A stretch of DNA of 64,000 nucleotides from Chloroflexota bacterium (lineage in GTDB: Bacteria > Chloroflexota > Anaerolineae > Aggregatilineales > Phototrophicaceae): positions 1-64,000 of the forward strand of contig JAPPFH010000142.1 in NCBI GenBank assembly GCA_028875185.1, written 5' to 3'. Shown here piece after piece: positions 10,172-19,748 of this stretch. The first letter of the stretch is position 1; each line of letters opens with the position of its first letter. Below the pieces are notes generated by a model. That model searched no databases. It saw nothing but the letters and a program-made list of their open reading frames with translations, and was not told the origin of the DNA. A program made the translations under genes and the position numbers.

Positions 10172-11236
10172 CTATATCCTAGTCGAGATTCGCCTGAGCA
10201 CAACTAACCGCGGATGCAGTCCGCGCAAGTTTATCCGCGTCTCGTTTGCGGCTTGCCAAGGCGATTGCCTGAGGCATTGGCGCAGCAACTTGACTTCATG
10301 CGTGAGCACGATAAACGCGGCATCAGGACGCGCCAGCCTTGCGGCTTCGTCAAGAATCGCGGGATAGAGTTTCATGTTTTCAGCATGCGATCCAATATGG
10401 CGCCCGAATGGCAAGTCCGCATACAAGCGATCCGCAGCTTTCGCGGGCAAGGGGGTCCGGCGGGCGTCCGCCCTTATATGCTGAATCCGCGTTTCCAAAC
10501 CGCTCGCGCGCGTGTTTTGCCTGCCGGCGTCGAGCGCCGCCGTCATGGCGTCAATCGCCAACAACTGATGTCGCGGATGCGTCAACGCGTGTTCGATGAG
10601 TATCGTTGAAGTTCCGCTGCAGAGATTCACGATCACGGCATTATCCGCTAAATCTCCTTCCGCCGTCATTGCATAGGCAGCGGTCGCGTTGAGCGAGCCG
10701 GGCATGTTTACCACGCGGTAATCGCGCGCCGAATTGGGCTTTGGCGATATGCGCACCAGGGCTTCCCAGCCCGCTGTTTCCCGGGCGGGCAGCATCCGTA
10801 TGAACAACTCGCCTTTACCGTCAAGGGCAGGCGCCAGCCGCAATGCCCCTGCCAGTTCTTGTCGCAACCGTCGCATCACAGAGGAGTTCAAGCCAGCAGC
10901 GCCTACTCCGAGCGATTGCGCTGGGCTGGCGAACGACCGAGACGCGTCCATCAGGATCCGCGTCAATCGCGTCTTGTGTTGGTGACCGAGAAAGGCTTTA
11001 GGCCGTGGAATTGGAAACTGATGCACCTGGTATATCGCTATGACCGACCGAAGGCTGCGTAGCGTTTGCGCCGCGCCACTATAGCGGAATCGGATGAATC
11101 CCGCCCGCAGCTTTATGATTCGATCCACCTTGGGCTGTAATGCGCGGCACAGTTCGTCGAACGCAATCGATTCCAAGCCCGGGATGACCTCTGCTTCATA
11201 ACGCTGCCGCGCAGGCGCTCGTCTGGTTTCGGTCAC
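10172..11236 (-). CDS. THUMP-domain RNA guanine-N2-type methyltransferase
   Basis: A 354-residue protein with the architecture of the Trm14/TrmN/RlmL group. An N-terminal ferredoxin-like plus THUMP region (about 15-150) is followed by a Rossmann methyltransferase domain beginning with PGSLNATAAYAM. The SAM-binding motif is NLCSGTSTILIE, and motif IV is DLPFG (the D/N-P-P-F/Y-type catalytic motif of N-methyltransferases). It should methylate an exocyclic or ring nitrogen of a guanosine or adenosine in tRNA or rRNA; the target cannot be told. It is the most upstream minus-strand gene, 34 bases before the lipoprotein gene. The spacing allows co-transcription, but a functional link is not evident. 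Confidence 0.8.
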   Translation of the reverse strand: MTETRRAPARQRYEAEVIPGLESIAFDELCRALQPKVDRIIKLRAGFIRFRYSGAAQTLRSLRSVIAIYQVHQFPIPRPKAFLGHQHKTRLTRILMDASRSFASPAQSLGVGAAGLNSSVMRRLRQELAGALRLAPALDGKGELFIRMLPARETAGWEALVRISPKPNSARDYRVVNMPGSLNATAAYAMTAEGDLADNAVIVNLCSGTSTILIEHALTHPRHQLLAIDAMTAALDAGRQNTRASGLETRIQHIRADARRTPLPAKAADRLYADLPFGRHIGSHAENMKLYPAILDEAARLARPDAAFIVLTHEVKLLRQCLRQSPWQAANETRINLRGLHPRLVVLRRISTRI

Positions 11237-11565
11237 GGGCTGCGCTCAGGGCTGTGGAAAGACGCGCAGTTCGCGGCAATTGGCGGCGTTTCGCTCAGAT
11301 TGCGGACCGGCAGCATCATGCTCAATAGCGCCACTTGCGCTATTTCCAGATGCCAACGCGGCGCGCGAAAACCAGTAACCATATTCTTCGTCAGCATGAG
11401 ATCATCGATAAATTATAGTCTAACCGGCAGTCGCCCGAATTTCATCCGGCAGCGCTTGACCTGGTCTTGGCTCAGTCGCTAGAGGTCAGCCCCAACCTGG
11501 TGTAGAATGCGCTCCGAACACCCTCGATATTCCCAAGGGCTATGATCTGGCCGCCGGAGAACGCT
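11237..11565. other. Divergent intergenic region
   Basis: This stretch lies between the diverging methyltransferase and propeller genes and must hold both promoters. I see no convincing -35/-10 pair. A TAGAAT at about 11502 could be a -10 box for the plus-strand gene. No open frame with a ribosome binding site and no RNA gene was found. Confidence 0.4.
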
Positions 11566-12555
11566 ATGAGAATCCTAGCCGCGATTTGTCTGTTTGCCCT
11601 TTCGATGCTGAGCATTGCGCAGGAGGCGGCCCCGGACGCGCCTCATGGCGATCGTGGCGAGCAAGAGGAAGCGCATGCCGGCGCGGCGACCGAGGAGACC
11701 GCAAATGCGCGGCGCAGCGGATTGGAAAGCCCCTTCCTCCAATCGGATCTGGAGCTAATGGTTGGAAACGTACAGCGGCCGAACGGCTTAGTCTGGTATG
11801 ACGGTGCGCTTTACACCGTGTGCAATGGCGATTGGACCGTATACAAAATCGATGACCGCAGCGGAGAAACGGTTACCTTTGTTTTTGGCGTGCGCGATGG
11901 CAACAACATCATCGCCGAAGCCACTGAAAGCGGCTTTGACCTTTGGGCGCCAGACCCTGACACTGGTACGCTTTGGAAGCTCGATCAGCGGCGCGAGGCG
12001 CCAGTGGGCATGGCGACTGAACTGGCGGCTCCCTGGGGCATCACGCGCCTGGATGACGAGCGCTTTCTGCTGACGGATACGCGAACGAATTCCATTATGA
12101 CCGTGCGGGCCGCGGGCGAGCGCGAGACGGCGCACAGTCAATTGCGCGCGCCGACCGGCATCGCCCGCCACGAAGACAAAATCTATTTCGCCAATGGCGG
12201 CAGCGCCAGGCGCGGCATTGAATACTTTGAATATCGCGACGACGGGAGCTTCACCGAAGTAAAACCCCTGGTGTCAGGCCTTCAAAACACAACAAATCTC
12301 GTTATGGCGGCTGACGGCTATCTCTACTTTTCCTATGCCCTTGGTACACGGGGAGTCGTTGGACGCGTTGACCCGATACGCTGCCTGGATGAAGGCTGTG
12401 GCAATCTGGATGTCGAGATGGTTGTATTTTCCGATATCCCGGCGCCGCTCGCAATCACGCTCTCGGACGATCTTCGGCTGTTTCTGCACAGCCGCTACCG
12501 TCCTGAATTTTACTGGGTGCAATTGCCGACCGAGCCACCAGAAAGCGGGAACTGA
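11566..12555 (+). CDS. Secreted SMP-30/NHL-type beta-propeller protein
   Basis: A 329-residue secreted protein. The start at 11566 gives a clean signal peptide (MRILAAICLFALSMLSIAQEA), with a GGAGA ribosome binding site 6-8 bases upstream; the ATG at 11542 would put eight extra residues before it. After an acidic linker (about 25-55), the rest is a propeller with repeated strand patterns such as RPNGLVWYDGALYTV, APWGITRLDDERFLLTD and APTGIARHEDKIYFAN, like SMP-30/gluconolactonase or NHL proteins. No catalytic metal ligands can be assigned with confidence, so I name the fold only. It appears to be a single-gene unit. Confidence 0.75.
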   Translation: MRILAAICLFALSMLSIAQEAAPDAPHGDRGEQEEAHAGAATEETANARRSGLESPFLQSDLELMVGNVQRPNGLVWYDGALYTVCNGDWTVYKIDDRSGETVTFVFGVRDGNNIIAEATESGFDLWAPDPDTGTLWKLDQRREAPVGMATELAAPWGITRLDDERFLLTDTRTNSIMTVRAAGERETAHSQLRAPTGIARHEDKIYFANGGSARRGIEYFEYRDDGSFTEVKPLVSGLQNTTNLVMAADGYLYFSYALGTRGVVGRVDPIRCLDEGCGNLDVEMVVFSDIPAPLAITLSDDLRLFLHSRYRPEFYWVQLPTEPPESGN

Positions 12556-12706
12556 TTTTGCAGGAATACACGCCGGCAAATTGCGGTGATGTCTGCCAAA
12601 TCAGTGACTTTGCGCTAACGCTGTCAAGTGGCGCGGGCGAAGCGACGGCTCTCCCAATTCTGTTCCGGCTCTCCAACAACATCTGGCGCGAATCGCCTGG
12701 CGCCGC

Positions 12707-14029
12707 CTAGCTTGTCTCTGATACGGCGAATCTGCGATAGCTTTCACACTGCGTCTTTGGCAGGCGCAGTTGGAGCCGCCAGCCATCGCTGTTCGTCTGT
12801 TCAGACTGGATATAGCCTCTGTCGTACAGATCAGAATAGACTTTGCCGGTCTGGTATGGAATCACAACTTCTAGCGAGGTCATCTGCGCTTCAAGCGCCG
12901 CGCCCATGAGGTCACGCAATTCATCCAGCCCCTGTTTCTCTTGAGCCGATATCGCCGCAGCGCCAAGGTATGTGTCTACGAGATCGAATGAAGGCGGGCG
13001 CCCGTCAAGCCGATCTGTCTTGTTCAGCACGAGGATGCGCGGCATGCTCGCAGCGTCGATCTCGGCGAGTGTATCTTCCACCGCCTCGATATGCTGCGCC
13101 GCGTTTGGGTGGCTTGCGTCAACCACATGGAGCAGCAGATCGGCCTCGAAGACTTCTTCCAGCGTGGCGCGGAAAGCCGCAATCAGCGTGGTCGGCAGTT
13201 TCTGGATGAAGCCGACCGTATCGCTTAGCAGAAGCTCACGCCGATCCGGCAGCTGTAGGCGGCGCGTTGTCGGATCCAAGGTGGCGAATAACTGGTCGGC
13301 GGCGTATATATTGGCGTCCGTCAGCGCGTTTATCAGCGTGGATTTGCCCGCGTTGGTATAACCTACCAGCGCGGCAAGCGGCAAGCCCGACCGCCGCCGT
13401 CGCTGCCGATGAAGATTGCGATGCGCGCGCACATGCTCAAGCTCACTCTTGAGCTTGGTAATCTTGCGCGTGATTTCTCTGCGGTCAACTTCCAGCTGTG
13501 TTTCGCCAGGCCCGCGCAATCCGACGCCGCCCGAACCGCCGCGCGCGCCGCCGCCGCCCGCTTGACGCGCCAGATGCGTCCATTGCCGTGTTAATCGCGG
13601 CAGACGATATTCGTATTGCGCCAGCTCCACTTGCAGCGCGCCTTCGCTCGTGCGGGCGTGCTGCGCAAATATATCCAGTATCAAGGCCGAGCGATCAAGC
13701 AGGCGGACAGACTCTCCCAAGCGCTTTTCCAATTCGCGCTGATGCCGGGGCGACAACTCATCATCGAAAATGACCACGCCCGCCTCATGCAAGGCGACGT
13801 CTTCGACGATCTCCAGTAATTTGCCGCTGCCAATCAGCGATTTTGGATTGATCTGCCGCAATCGCTGCCAAGCCCGTCCAACAACTTTGATGCCGGCGGT
13901 CTCGGCCAGTAAGGCGAGCTCGTCCAGCGAATCGTCAATGGAAAGCAATGCGCGTTCACGCTGCAGCGCCACGCCGACCAGGTAGCCTCGCTCCGGCGCA
14001 TAGTCGCTAGATAATAGGGGTTTCGTCAT
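12707..14029 (-). CDS. hflX: Ribosome-associated GTPase HflX
   Basis: A 440-residue protein with the full HflX layout. The N-terminal HflX domain (about 1-170) ends in the family's Gly-rich GPGETQLE segment. A coiled-coil linker (REITRKITKLKSELEHVRAHR) follows, then the G domain with G1 GYTNAGKST, G3 DTVGFI and G4 NKTD. HflX binds 50S and 70S ribosomes and splits or rescues them under stress using GTP. The start ATG overlaps the trmFO stop by four bases (ATGA), so translation is probably coupled. Last gene of the plsX-fabF-trmFO-hflX series. Confidence 0.97.
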   Translation of the reverse strand: MTKPLLSSDYAPERGYLVGVALQRERALLSIDDSLDELALLAETAGIKVVGRAWQRLRQINPKSLIGSGKLLEIVEDVALHEAGVVIFDDELSPRHQRELEKRLGESVRLLDRSALILDIFAQHARTSEGALQVELAQYEYRLPRLTRQWTHLARQAGGGGARGGSGGVGLRGPGETQLEVDRREITRKITKLKSELEHVRAHRNLHRQRRRRSGLPLAALVGYTNAGKSTLINALTDANIYAADQLFATLDPTTRRLQLPDRRELLLSDTVGFIQKLPTTLIAAFRATLEEVFEADLLLHVVDASHPNAAQHIEAVEDTLAEIDAASMPRILVLNKTDRLDGRPPSFDLVDTYLGAAAISAQEKQGLDELRDLMGAALEAQMTSLEVVIPYQTGKVYSDLYDRGYIQSEQTNSDGWRLQLRLPKTQCESYRRFAVSETS

Positions 14030-15399
14030 ACTCTCTCGCGCTGTGGCATTTCGACTGAAGCCGATATCAAGCGATCCTGCAAGGCGCGCAGGGAAGCCAA
14101 CATCGACTCTTCCGCTCGTGCGGCATAGGCGCTTCTTCTCGCCGTTTTATCTTTTATCTTGGTAGGCAGGGGCGGCAAGATGCCCAAGTTTGCCTTCATC
14201 GGCTGGAAACGCTTCGGGTCGGTATGCGTCACATAATAGCACAGCGCGCCCAGCATCGTATCAGCCGGCGGCGCCCACTCGTTCAACCCCGCTAACTGTC
14301 GAGACAGGTTGATGGCGGCCACGAATCCAGTCGCGATATTGCCCACGTACCCCTCAACGCCGGTGATCTGCCCGGCAAAATAAAGCGCATTCTGAGCGCG
14401 AAATCGCATCGTGTTTTGGAGCAATGCCGGCGCATTCAAAAAAGTATTGCGATGCATCTGGCCCATGCGTATGAATTCCGCCCGCTCCAATCCCGGAATC
14501 AGGCGCAGAATCTCCGCCTGCCGCTTCCAACGGATATTCGTCTGGAAGCCGACGATATTGTATAAATTGCCCGCCAGATCATCTTGCCGGAGTTGCGCGA
14601 CCGCGTATGGTCGCTTGCCGGTATGTGGATTTGTCAAGCCGACCGGCCGCATGGGACCAAAAGCCAAGGTATCGTCGCCGCGCTTCGCCAGCGCTTCGAT
14701 CGGTACGCATCCTTCGAAAAAGTTGGGGTCCTCCCGTTCAAAATCGCGCAACTCGATTGTTTCCGCCGCTTGCAGGGCGCGAACGAACTGATAATACTCG
14801 TCACGCTCCATCGGGCAGTTGATATAATCGCCGGCGTCATTTTGGCCGCGGCCATAGCGATTCGCCCGAAAAGCGCGCGCCATGTCAATGCTGCTCGCGC
14901 GCGCGATTGGCGATATCGCATCATAAAAGTAAAGGTAATCTTCGCCGGTCAGCCTGCCGATCGCTTGCGCCAGCGCCGGCGAAGTCAGCGGTCCAGTCGC
15001 CACGATGGCGGGCTGGGAAAGCGGCACTTCGCGCGCTTCTTCGCGGACAACTTCGATACTCGGGTGGTTGAAGATATGAGATGTGACCAGGTCAGCAAAA
15101 TGCGCCCGGTCGACGGCCAAGGCGCCGCCCGCCGGAACCGCAGCCTCCTCGGCGCATCTCATAAGCAGCGAGCCGAGCAGCTTCATTTCCCGCTGCAAAA
15201 TGCCGGTCGCGCGGTCTGGCAGCTTGGAACCCAGCGAATTGCTGCACACCAGTTCAGCCAATTGATGGCTGACATGCGCGCCGGTTGTTTTGGCCGGCCG
15301 CATTTCAAATAGCGTCACACGGTGGCCGCGCTCCGCCAGCTGCCAGGCTGCTTCGCTGCCGGCCAGTCCACCGCCGATGACGATTACATCTTCGCTCAT
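14026..15399 (-). CDS. trmFO: tRNA (uracil-54-C5)-methyltransferase, folate-dependent
   Basis: A 457-residue flavoprotein. The N-terminal FAD-binding motif is IGGGLAGSEAAWQLAERG, followed by the TrmFO signature around FEMRP and ELVCSNSLGS. Family stretches such as FEGCVPIEALAKRG and GQITGVEGYVGNIATG are intact. TrmFO makes the T-loop ribothymidine 54 of tRNA using methylenetetrahydrofolate and FADH2. Normal length. It lies 15 bases after fabF and overlaps hflX by four bases. The likely operon mixes lipid and RNA functions, a growth-related grouping rather than a pathway. Confidence 0.97.
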   Translation of the reverse strand: MSEDVIVIGGGLAGSEAAWQLAERGHRVTLFEMRPAKTTGAHVSHQLAELVCSNSLGSKLPDRATGILQREMKLLGSLLMRCAEEAAVPAGGALAVDRAHFADLVTSHIFNHPSIEVVREEAREVPLSQPAIVATGPLTSPALAQAIGRLTGEDYLYFYDAISPIARASSIDMARAFRANRYGRGQNDAGDYINCPMERDEYYQFVRALQAAETIELRDFEREDPNFFEGCVPIEALAKRGDDTLAFGPMRPVGLTNPHTGKRPYAVAQLRQDDLAGNLYNIVGFQTNIRWKRQAEILRLIPGLERAEFIRMGQMHRNTFLNAPALLQNTMRFRAQNALYFAGQITGVEGYVGNIATGFVAAINLSRQLAGLNEWAPPADTMLGALCYYVTHTDPKRFQPMKANLGILPPLPTKIKDKTARRSAYAARAEESMLASLRALQDRLISASVEMPQRERV

Positions 15400-15414
15400 G
15401 CAAAATCCTCCGCG

Positions 15415-16677
15415 CTAGATTTTGCGCAGAATGATTGAGGCGTTTTGGCCGCCCAAACCGAAACTGTTCGACATGATCGTGCGAATGCCGCGGACGCCCC
15501 GCGCTTCATTCGGCACATAATCGAGATCGCAAGCCGGGTCGGCTGATTCGTAATTTACAGTCGGATGCAGGATCTCCCGTTCGAGCGTCATCAGGCAAGC
15601 CGATATCTCCAGCGAGCCGCAGCCAGCCATCGCGTGGCCGATCATGCTCTTCGTTGATGTGACCGGTATATGATAAGCGTCTTCGCCGAAGACATGTTTC
15701 ACCGCCGCTGTTTCAATCGCATCGTTCGCTTGCGTCGATGAACCGTGCGCGTTGATGTATTCGACCGCAGAGGGATCAACCCGCGCGTCATCCAAAGCCC
15801 ATTGCATGGAACGCTTGGCGCCACCGCCATCAGGATCGGGCGCCGCCACATGATAGGCATCTGATGAGGCGCCATAACCTAGAATCTCCGCATAGACCTG
15901 TGCGCCGCGCGCGGCTGCGCGTTCCAGGCTCTCAACGATGAAGACGGCGCCGCCTTCGCCCAACACAAAACCAGAGCGATTGGCGTCAAATGGGCGGCTG
16001 GCTCGTTCAGGCGCGTCGTTGAATTCGCGTGTCAAGGCGCGGGTCGCGCTGAAACCCGCTAGGATATAATCAAACATCACCGCGTCTACAGCGCCGGCGA
16101 TTGCCAGGTCGCACTTGCCCAATTGAATCAGGTCGCTGGCTTCGCCAACCGCCTGTATGCCAGTGGCGCAGGCTACCGTAGGCGATACCAGCGGACCAAG
16201 GGCTTTCATCATCTTGCTTACATAATGTCCGGGCATATTAGGCAAGGCATTGACGATGCTCATCGGGTTGGCGCGTTTGTATCCGGAGTCACGCCAAACC
16301 CTAATCCCAGATTCGCCAACCTCATAGCTGCCGAGCGTCGTTCCGATTATGGTGGCGACGCGGTGCCCGATATCACTCACCATCTCGACGGTCAAGCCGG
16401 CGTCTTTCACAGCCATTACCGCCGCGACAATCGCGAACTGAGTCGCTCTGCCCATACGGCGCGCCTGTTTGGGCGGGATGTAAGCGGAAGAATCGAAGTC
16501 GCGAATCTCAGCGCCGATCTTGACATTCAGATGGTCTGTCTCGATATTCTGTAACTTGCGAATCCCGGATTTCCCCGCGGCGATCGCGTCCCAGAATTCT
16601 GCTTTGTGACCCAAAGGCGAGACGACGCCCAAGCCGGTGATGACCACCCGCTTGCGCCCGTTGCGCGTCAGATTCAT
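15415..16677 (-). CDS. fabF: 3-oxoacyl-ACP synthase II
   Basis: A 420-residue condensing enzyme. The active-site Cys is in VSPTVACATGIQAVGEA, the two His are in EYINAHGSSTQANDAIE and KSMIGHAMAGCG, and the C-terminal Gly-rich NSFGLGGQNAS is present. It elongates acyl-ACP with malonyl-ACP in the cytoplasm. Length and motifs are normal for FabF. It follows plsX by 13 bases, so fatty acid elongation and entry into phospholipid synthesis are likely transcribed together. Confidence 0.95.
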   Translation of the reverse strand: MNLTRNGRKRVVITGLGVVSPLGHKAEFWDAIAAGKSGIRKLQNIETDHLNVKIGAEIRDFDSSAYIPPKQARRMGRATQFAIVAAVMAVKDAGLTVEMVSDIGHRVATIIGTTLGSYEVGESGIRVWRDSGYKRANPMSIVNALPNMPGHYVSKMMKALGPLVSPTVACATGIQAVGEASDLIQLGKCDLAIAGAVDAVMFDYILAGFSATRALTREFNDAPERASRPFDANRSGFVLGEGGAVFIVESLERAAARGAQVYAEILGYGASSDAYHVAAPDPDGGGAKRSMQWALDDARVDPSAVEYINAHGSSTQANDAIETAAVKHVFGEDAYHIPVTSTKSMIGHAMAGCGSLEISACLMTLEREILHPTVNYESADPACDLDYVPNEARGVRGIRTIMSNSFGLGGQNASIILRKI

Positions 16678-16690
16678 GGATTGCTCCGGA

Positions 16691-17689
16691 TTAGGCTTTC
16701 TCCAGCGCTATGCCGCTGCGAATAGCGCCAATGACGTTTTCTTTTACTGCGGCGCGCGCCTGTTGAATGGCATTCTTGATGCCAATCGCGGAATTGCCCC
16801 CGTGCCCGATAATGACAACACCGTTTACGCCGAGAAGTGGCGCGCCGCCAATCTCGGATGTGTCTACCCGCCGTCTGATTCGGTTGAACGCGGGCCGCGC
16901 CAGCGCGCCGCCCAACATGGAAAAGGCGTCATTGCGAAACTCCTGCCGAATCAAGGTGGCAAAGTAATGGGTGGTCGCCTCAAACATCTTGAGCACAATG
17001 TTGCCAACGAACCCATCCATGACGATCACATCAGCCACCGATGTCATGAGTTGCACCGGCTCGACATTGCCCACGAAGTTCAACTTGCCGCGGCGCAAAA
17101 TATCAGCCGCTTCCCGAATGAGCAAGTTGCCCTTTATGTCTTCCGCGCCATTAGACAGCAAAGCGATGCGCGGCCGCTTGCAGCGCAAGACGCGTTCGGC
17201 ATAAATGCCGCCCATCAAGGCAAATTGCTGCACCCATTCCGGCTTGACGTCGGTGTTTGCGCCCACGTCCAGGAAGATCATTCGGTGGTCGTTTATCGCG
17301 AACAGCGCCGAGAGAACAGGTCGCTTCACCCCGGGGATTCGCCGCAATGTCTTTAAGGTGGCGAGCGTGTGCACCGCACCGGTATTACCCATCGTTACAA
17401 AAGCATCGGCATCGCCGCGTTTTACCGCGTCCAGCGCAACATGGATCGACGATGAGGGCGCCAACTTCAAGACATTCGTCGGTTTTTCATCCATGGCGAT
17501 CGCGTTCGGCGCGTGCATAATCTCGACTTTCGCGCTGTTCACGCTGTGATTCTTAAGCTCCGCCTCTATCATCGGCTTGTCGCCAACCAAGACGATCGTA
17601 TCGCCGAAGGCCTTGGCAGCCAGTACGCCGCCGGCTATATCGCTTAGCGGTCGACTATCCGTTCCCATTGCATCAAGCGCAATGCGCAT
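16691..17689 (-). CDS. plsX: Phosphate acyltransferase PlsX
   Basis: A 332-residue protein beginning MRIALDAMGTDSRPLSDIAGG, the typical PlsX N-terminus, with the later family stretches GNTGAVHTLATLKTLRRIPGVKRP and DVGANTD. It converts acyl-ACP to acyl-phosphate for phospholipid synthesis at the membrane surface. The open frame extends upstream to 17806, but the ATG at 17689 matches the family start and has GGAAGGTG eight bases before it, so I use it. Likely first gene of the operon continuing through fabF. Confidence 0.95.
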   Translation of the reverse strand: MRIALDAMGTDSRPLSDIAGGVLAAKAFGDTIVLVGDKPMIEAELKNHSVNSAKVEIMHAPNAIAMDEKPTNVLKLAPSSSIHVALDAVKRGDADAFVTMGNTGAVHTLATLKTLRRIPGVKRPVLSALFAINDHRMIFLDVGANTDVKPEWVQQFALMGGIYAERVLRCKRPRIALLSNGAEDIKGNLLIREAADILRRGKLNFVGNVEPVQLMTSVADVIVMDGFVGNIVLKMFEATTHYFATLIRQEFRNDAFSMLGGALARPAFNRIRRRVDTSEIGGAPLLGVNGVVIIGHGGNSAIGIKNAIQQARAAVKENVIGAIRSGIALEKA

Positions 17690-17799
17690 CGACTGGACAC
17701 CTTCCGAATGATTCGGCTTTAAGACTAGCGCATCATGATACGGCAGGAAACGCGCTTGCTCAAGATGAATTAGACGGATGGCGCATGGCCTGCCAGGCA

Positions 17800-17827
17800 T
17801 TGACATTTAAGGCGACGAGCCTATACT
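17800..17827 (+). promoter_or_regulatory. Sigma-70-type promoter for tRNA-Leu
   Basis: TTGACA at 17800-17805 and TATACT at 17822-17827 are separated by 16 bases. The -10 box ends 14 bases before the mature tRNA 5' end. Confidence 0.75.
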
Positions 17828-17841
17828 TGAATTTATTCTTT

Positions 17842-17923
17842 GCCCTGATGGCGGAACTGGCAGACGCGCACGGTTGAGGGCCGTGTCCTTAACGGGGTGG
17901 AGGTTCGAGTCCTCTTCAGGGCA
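17842..17923 (+). tRNA. tRNA-Leu (anticodon GAG)
   Basis: Acceptor GCCCTGA pairs with TCAGGGC, discriminator A at 17923. The anticodon stem CACGG/CCGTG encloses loop TTGAGGG, giving anticodon GAG. A long variable arm and T-loop GTTCGAGTCC are present, as expected for a class II tRNA. The 3' CCA is not encoded. Confidence 0.95.
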
Positions 17924-17931
17924 TGCCTAAC

Positions 17932-17958
17932 AAGCTCACCATGGTTGGTGGGCTTTTT
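17932..17958 (+). terminator. Terminator after tRNA-Leu
   Basis: A stem of AGCTCACCA with TGGTGGGCT (one G-T pair) is followed by TTTTTC, nine bases after the tRNA. Confidence 0.85.
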
Positions 17959-18101
17959 CGTTGCGCCGAATTTTAAGCAAATGTAGACTGCAATTGTAGA
18001 TGGCGAACGCGGATAAGTGAGTCTCCAGCGGCGCAAAGTTGGCGGTTCTTTTGACGTGTCTGCCCATCGCGCGTGCTGAGGAATCAAAATAAAGGCACGA
18101 C

Positions 18102-19193
18102 ATGAGCGACAATTCGAATACTGGTTTGCAGCGAGCCTATTCTTTCATCGAGAACGACGAGCCTGAAAAGGCGCAGGAAATCCTCGCGCCGCTTTTGCAG
18201 GAAGATGCCAACAATGCGCACCTCTGGTGGGTATATACCCATGCCGTAAAAGACTCATCCATGGGGCAGGCGGCGCTCGAACGCGTTCTGGAGCTCGATC
18301 CGCAGTATCCCGGCGCGCGCGAACTGAAAGCGGAGGTGCTTGAGGCGCAATCCAAAGATCCCGATCTCGTTGCTTTTGAGACGGATGAGGCGAGCGCGGA
18401 ATATACCGCGTCGCCCATTGAAGTTGACAATTGGGAAGACCTGCAACCAGCGGGCGAGCCGCAAGTGAATCGCGATTCATCACGCGTCCGCCTATTTGTT
18501 GCGGCTGTCCTGATTATTGCAATTGCTGGCGGCGCCATCATCTTATCCGGCGCTATCGACCTTGATGCCTTGCTCGCTGGCATTTTGCCTTCGCCAGAGG
18601 CAAAAGTCATTGTCGTCTCGGAACCGACCACGACCAGCGAGCCGACCAAGGCTGAACCTGTAGGCCAGGCAACGGCTGCGCGGGAAGCGACAGCCGAAGC
18701 CGTCGAGCTGATCGCGGAGGCGGGCGACCCAGAACCAGCGGAGACCGATCGCGCGGTGGCGGTCTCGACAACCCAGCCAGAAGCGACAGTTGTAGCGCCG
18801 GAACAGGCGGCAGCTCGCCCAACGATAAGCCCAGGCTCCACCCGCGTAGTCAGGTTTGTCAGCATGGTGGCTGATGAAATCGCGGACTTCCTCATTGACG
18901 GGTCGGCGAGCGGGACGCTGCCAACTAATCTGGGCAACACGCTGGTTATCATTGCATGCGCTGTACCGGGACCGGAGTTCAACGCGCGCCTGGACAAGGT
19001 GCTGACGACCATCGTGGATTTGGCGAATCGCTTGCCCGAAGAGATCGAGGCGGCAGCTGCCGGGCTCTTGAACTGCGACGACGACGAAGCCTCAATGCGG
19101 ATAATCGGGGTCTCGCGCGAAACAGTGGAAGCCTTTGCCAACCAAGAGATCAGAGCCAAAGAATTTCAGCGCACTTGGCAGCCATTGTCTTGA
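18102..19193 (+). CDS. TPR-like membrane-anchored protein, function unknown
   Basis: A 363-residue protein. Residues 8-90 read as two to three tetratricopeptide-like helical pairs (RAYSFIENDEPEKAQEILA, ALERVLELDPQYPGARELKA). A single membrane segment lies near residues 128-150 (RLFVAAVLIIAIAGGAIIL). A Thr/Glu/Ala-rich linker (about 165-245) leads to a C-terminal globular part on the outer side. The cytoplasmic TPR plus external domain suggests a scaffold protein. I do not recognise the C-terminal domain. Its stop falls 79 bases before smpB. Confidence 0.7.
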   Translation: MSDNSNTGLQRAYSFIENDEPEKAQEILAPLLQEDANNAHLWWVYTHAVKDSSMGQAALERVLELDPQYPGARELKAEVLEAQSKDPDLVAFETDEASAEYTASPIEVDNWEDLQPAGEPQVNRDSSRVRLFVAAVLIIAIAGGAIILSGAIDLDALLAGILPSPEAKVIVVSEPTTTSEPTKAEPVGQATAAREATAEAVELIAEAGDPEPAETDRAVAVSTTQPEATVVAPEQAAARPTISPGSTRVVRFVSMVADEIADFLIDGSASGTLPTNLGNTLVIIACAVPGPEFNARLDKVLTTIVDLANRLPEEIEAAAAGLLNCDDDEASMRIIGVSRETVEAFANQEIRAKEFQRTWQPLS

Positions 19194-19272
19194 ATCTGGC
19201 GCCTCGCAACAGTATCCTAATCCTGTTGTAAATTATCTTGGCCGCTTCTTGGCGCGCCGAATGAAAGCATCC

Positions 19273-19731
19273 ATGAGCAAGGGCAGAAAAGTCATCGCCA
19301 AGAACCGCAAGGCGCAACGCGATTATCTGATTAAGGACAGATACGATGCGGGTTTGGTGCTGCTCGGCTCGGAAATCAAGTCCATCCGCAATCACAACAT
19401 CAATATCGGCGATGGATTCGTCCAGGAACAACAGGGCGAATTATGGCTGCTGAACACGCACATCGCCCCATACAAAGAGGCGAACAGGTTCGGGCATACC
19501 GATCCGCGGCGGCCGCGCAAGCTCTTGTTGCATCGGCGCGAAATCAATCGAATCATCACGCGGATTCGCGAGTACGGCATGACGGCGGTTCCGCTGCAAG
19601 TTTACTTGGAGCGGGGCCGGGCTAAAGTGGAGATCGCGATCGCCCAGGGCAAGAAACGTTTTGACAAACGCGCTGACTTGGCGAAGCGCGACGCCAACCG
19701 GCAGATAGAGCGCGCCTTGAAAGATCGCTGA
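19273..19731 (+). CDS. smpB: SsrA-binding protein SmpB
   Basis: 152 residues from the ATG at 19273 (MSKGRKVIAKNRKAQRDYLI). An ATG at 19261 adds four residues and is nearly as good. The core has AGLVLLGSEIKSIRNHNINI, the RNA-binding beta-barrel signature, and the basic C-terminal tail (QGKKRFDKRADLAKRDANRQ) that folds in the ribosomal mRNA channel. SmpB delivers tmRNA to stalled ribosomes. The ssrA gene is not in the window. The open frame continues upstream into the previous gene but without a better start. Confidence 0.95.
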   Translation: MSKGRKVIAKNRKAQRDYLIKDRYDAGLVLLGSEIKSIRNHNINIGDGFVQEQQGELWLLNTHIAPYKEANRFGHTDPRRPRKLLLHRREINRIITRIREYGMTAVPLQVYLERGRAKVEIAIAQGKKRFDKRADLAKRDANRQIERALKDR

Positions 19732-19748
19732 CGCTCCGCCGTTTGTGG

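Noticed and set aside
11456-11507. Promoter from TTGACC (about 11457) and TAGAAT (about 11502)
   Set aside because: The two boxes are about 40 bases apart, and neither has a partner at 16-18 bases.
18137-19159. Minus-strand open frame of 340 codons opposite the TPR-like membrane protein
   Set aside because: Ser/Ala/Arg-rich low-complexity translation without domains, fully inside a gene with a sensible product. Typical antisense shadow.
19207-19228. CAACAG/CTGTTG inverted repeat before smpB as a terminator
   Set aside because: The six-pair stem with a ten-base loop is weak and has no T-run after it.
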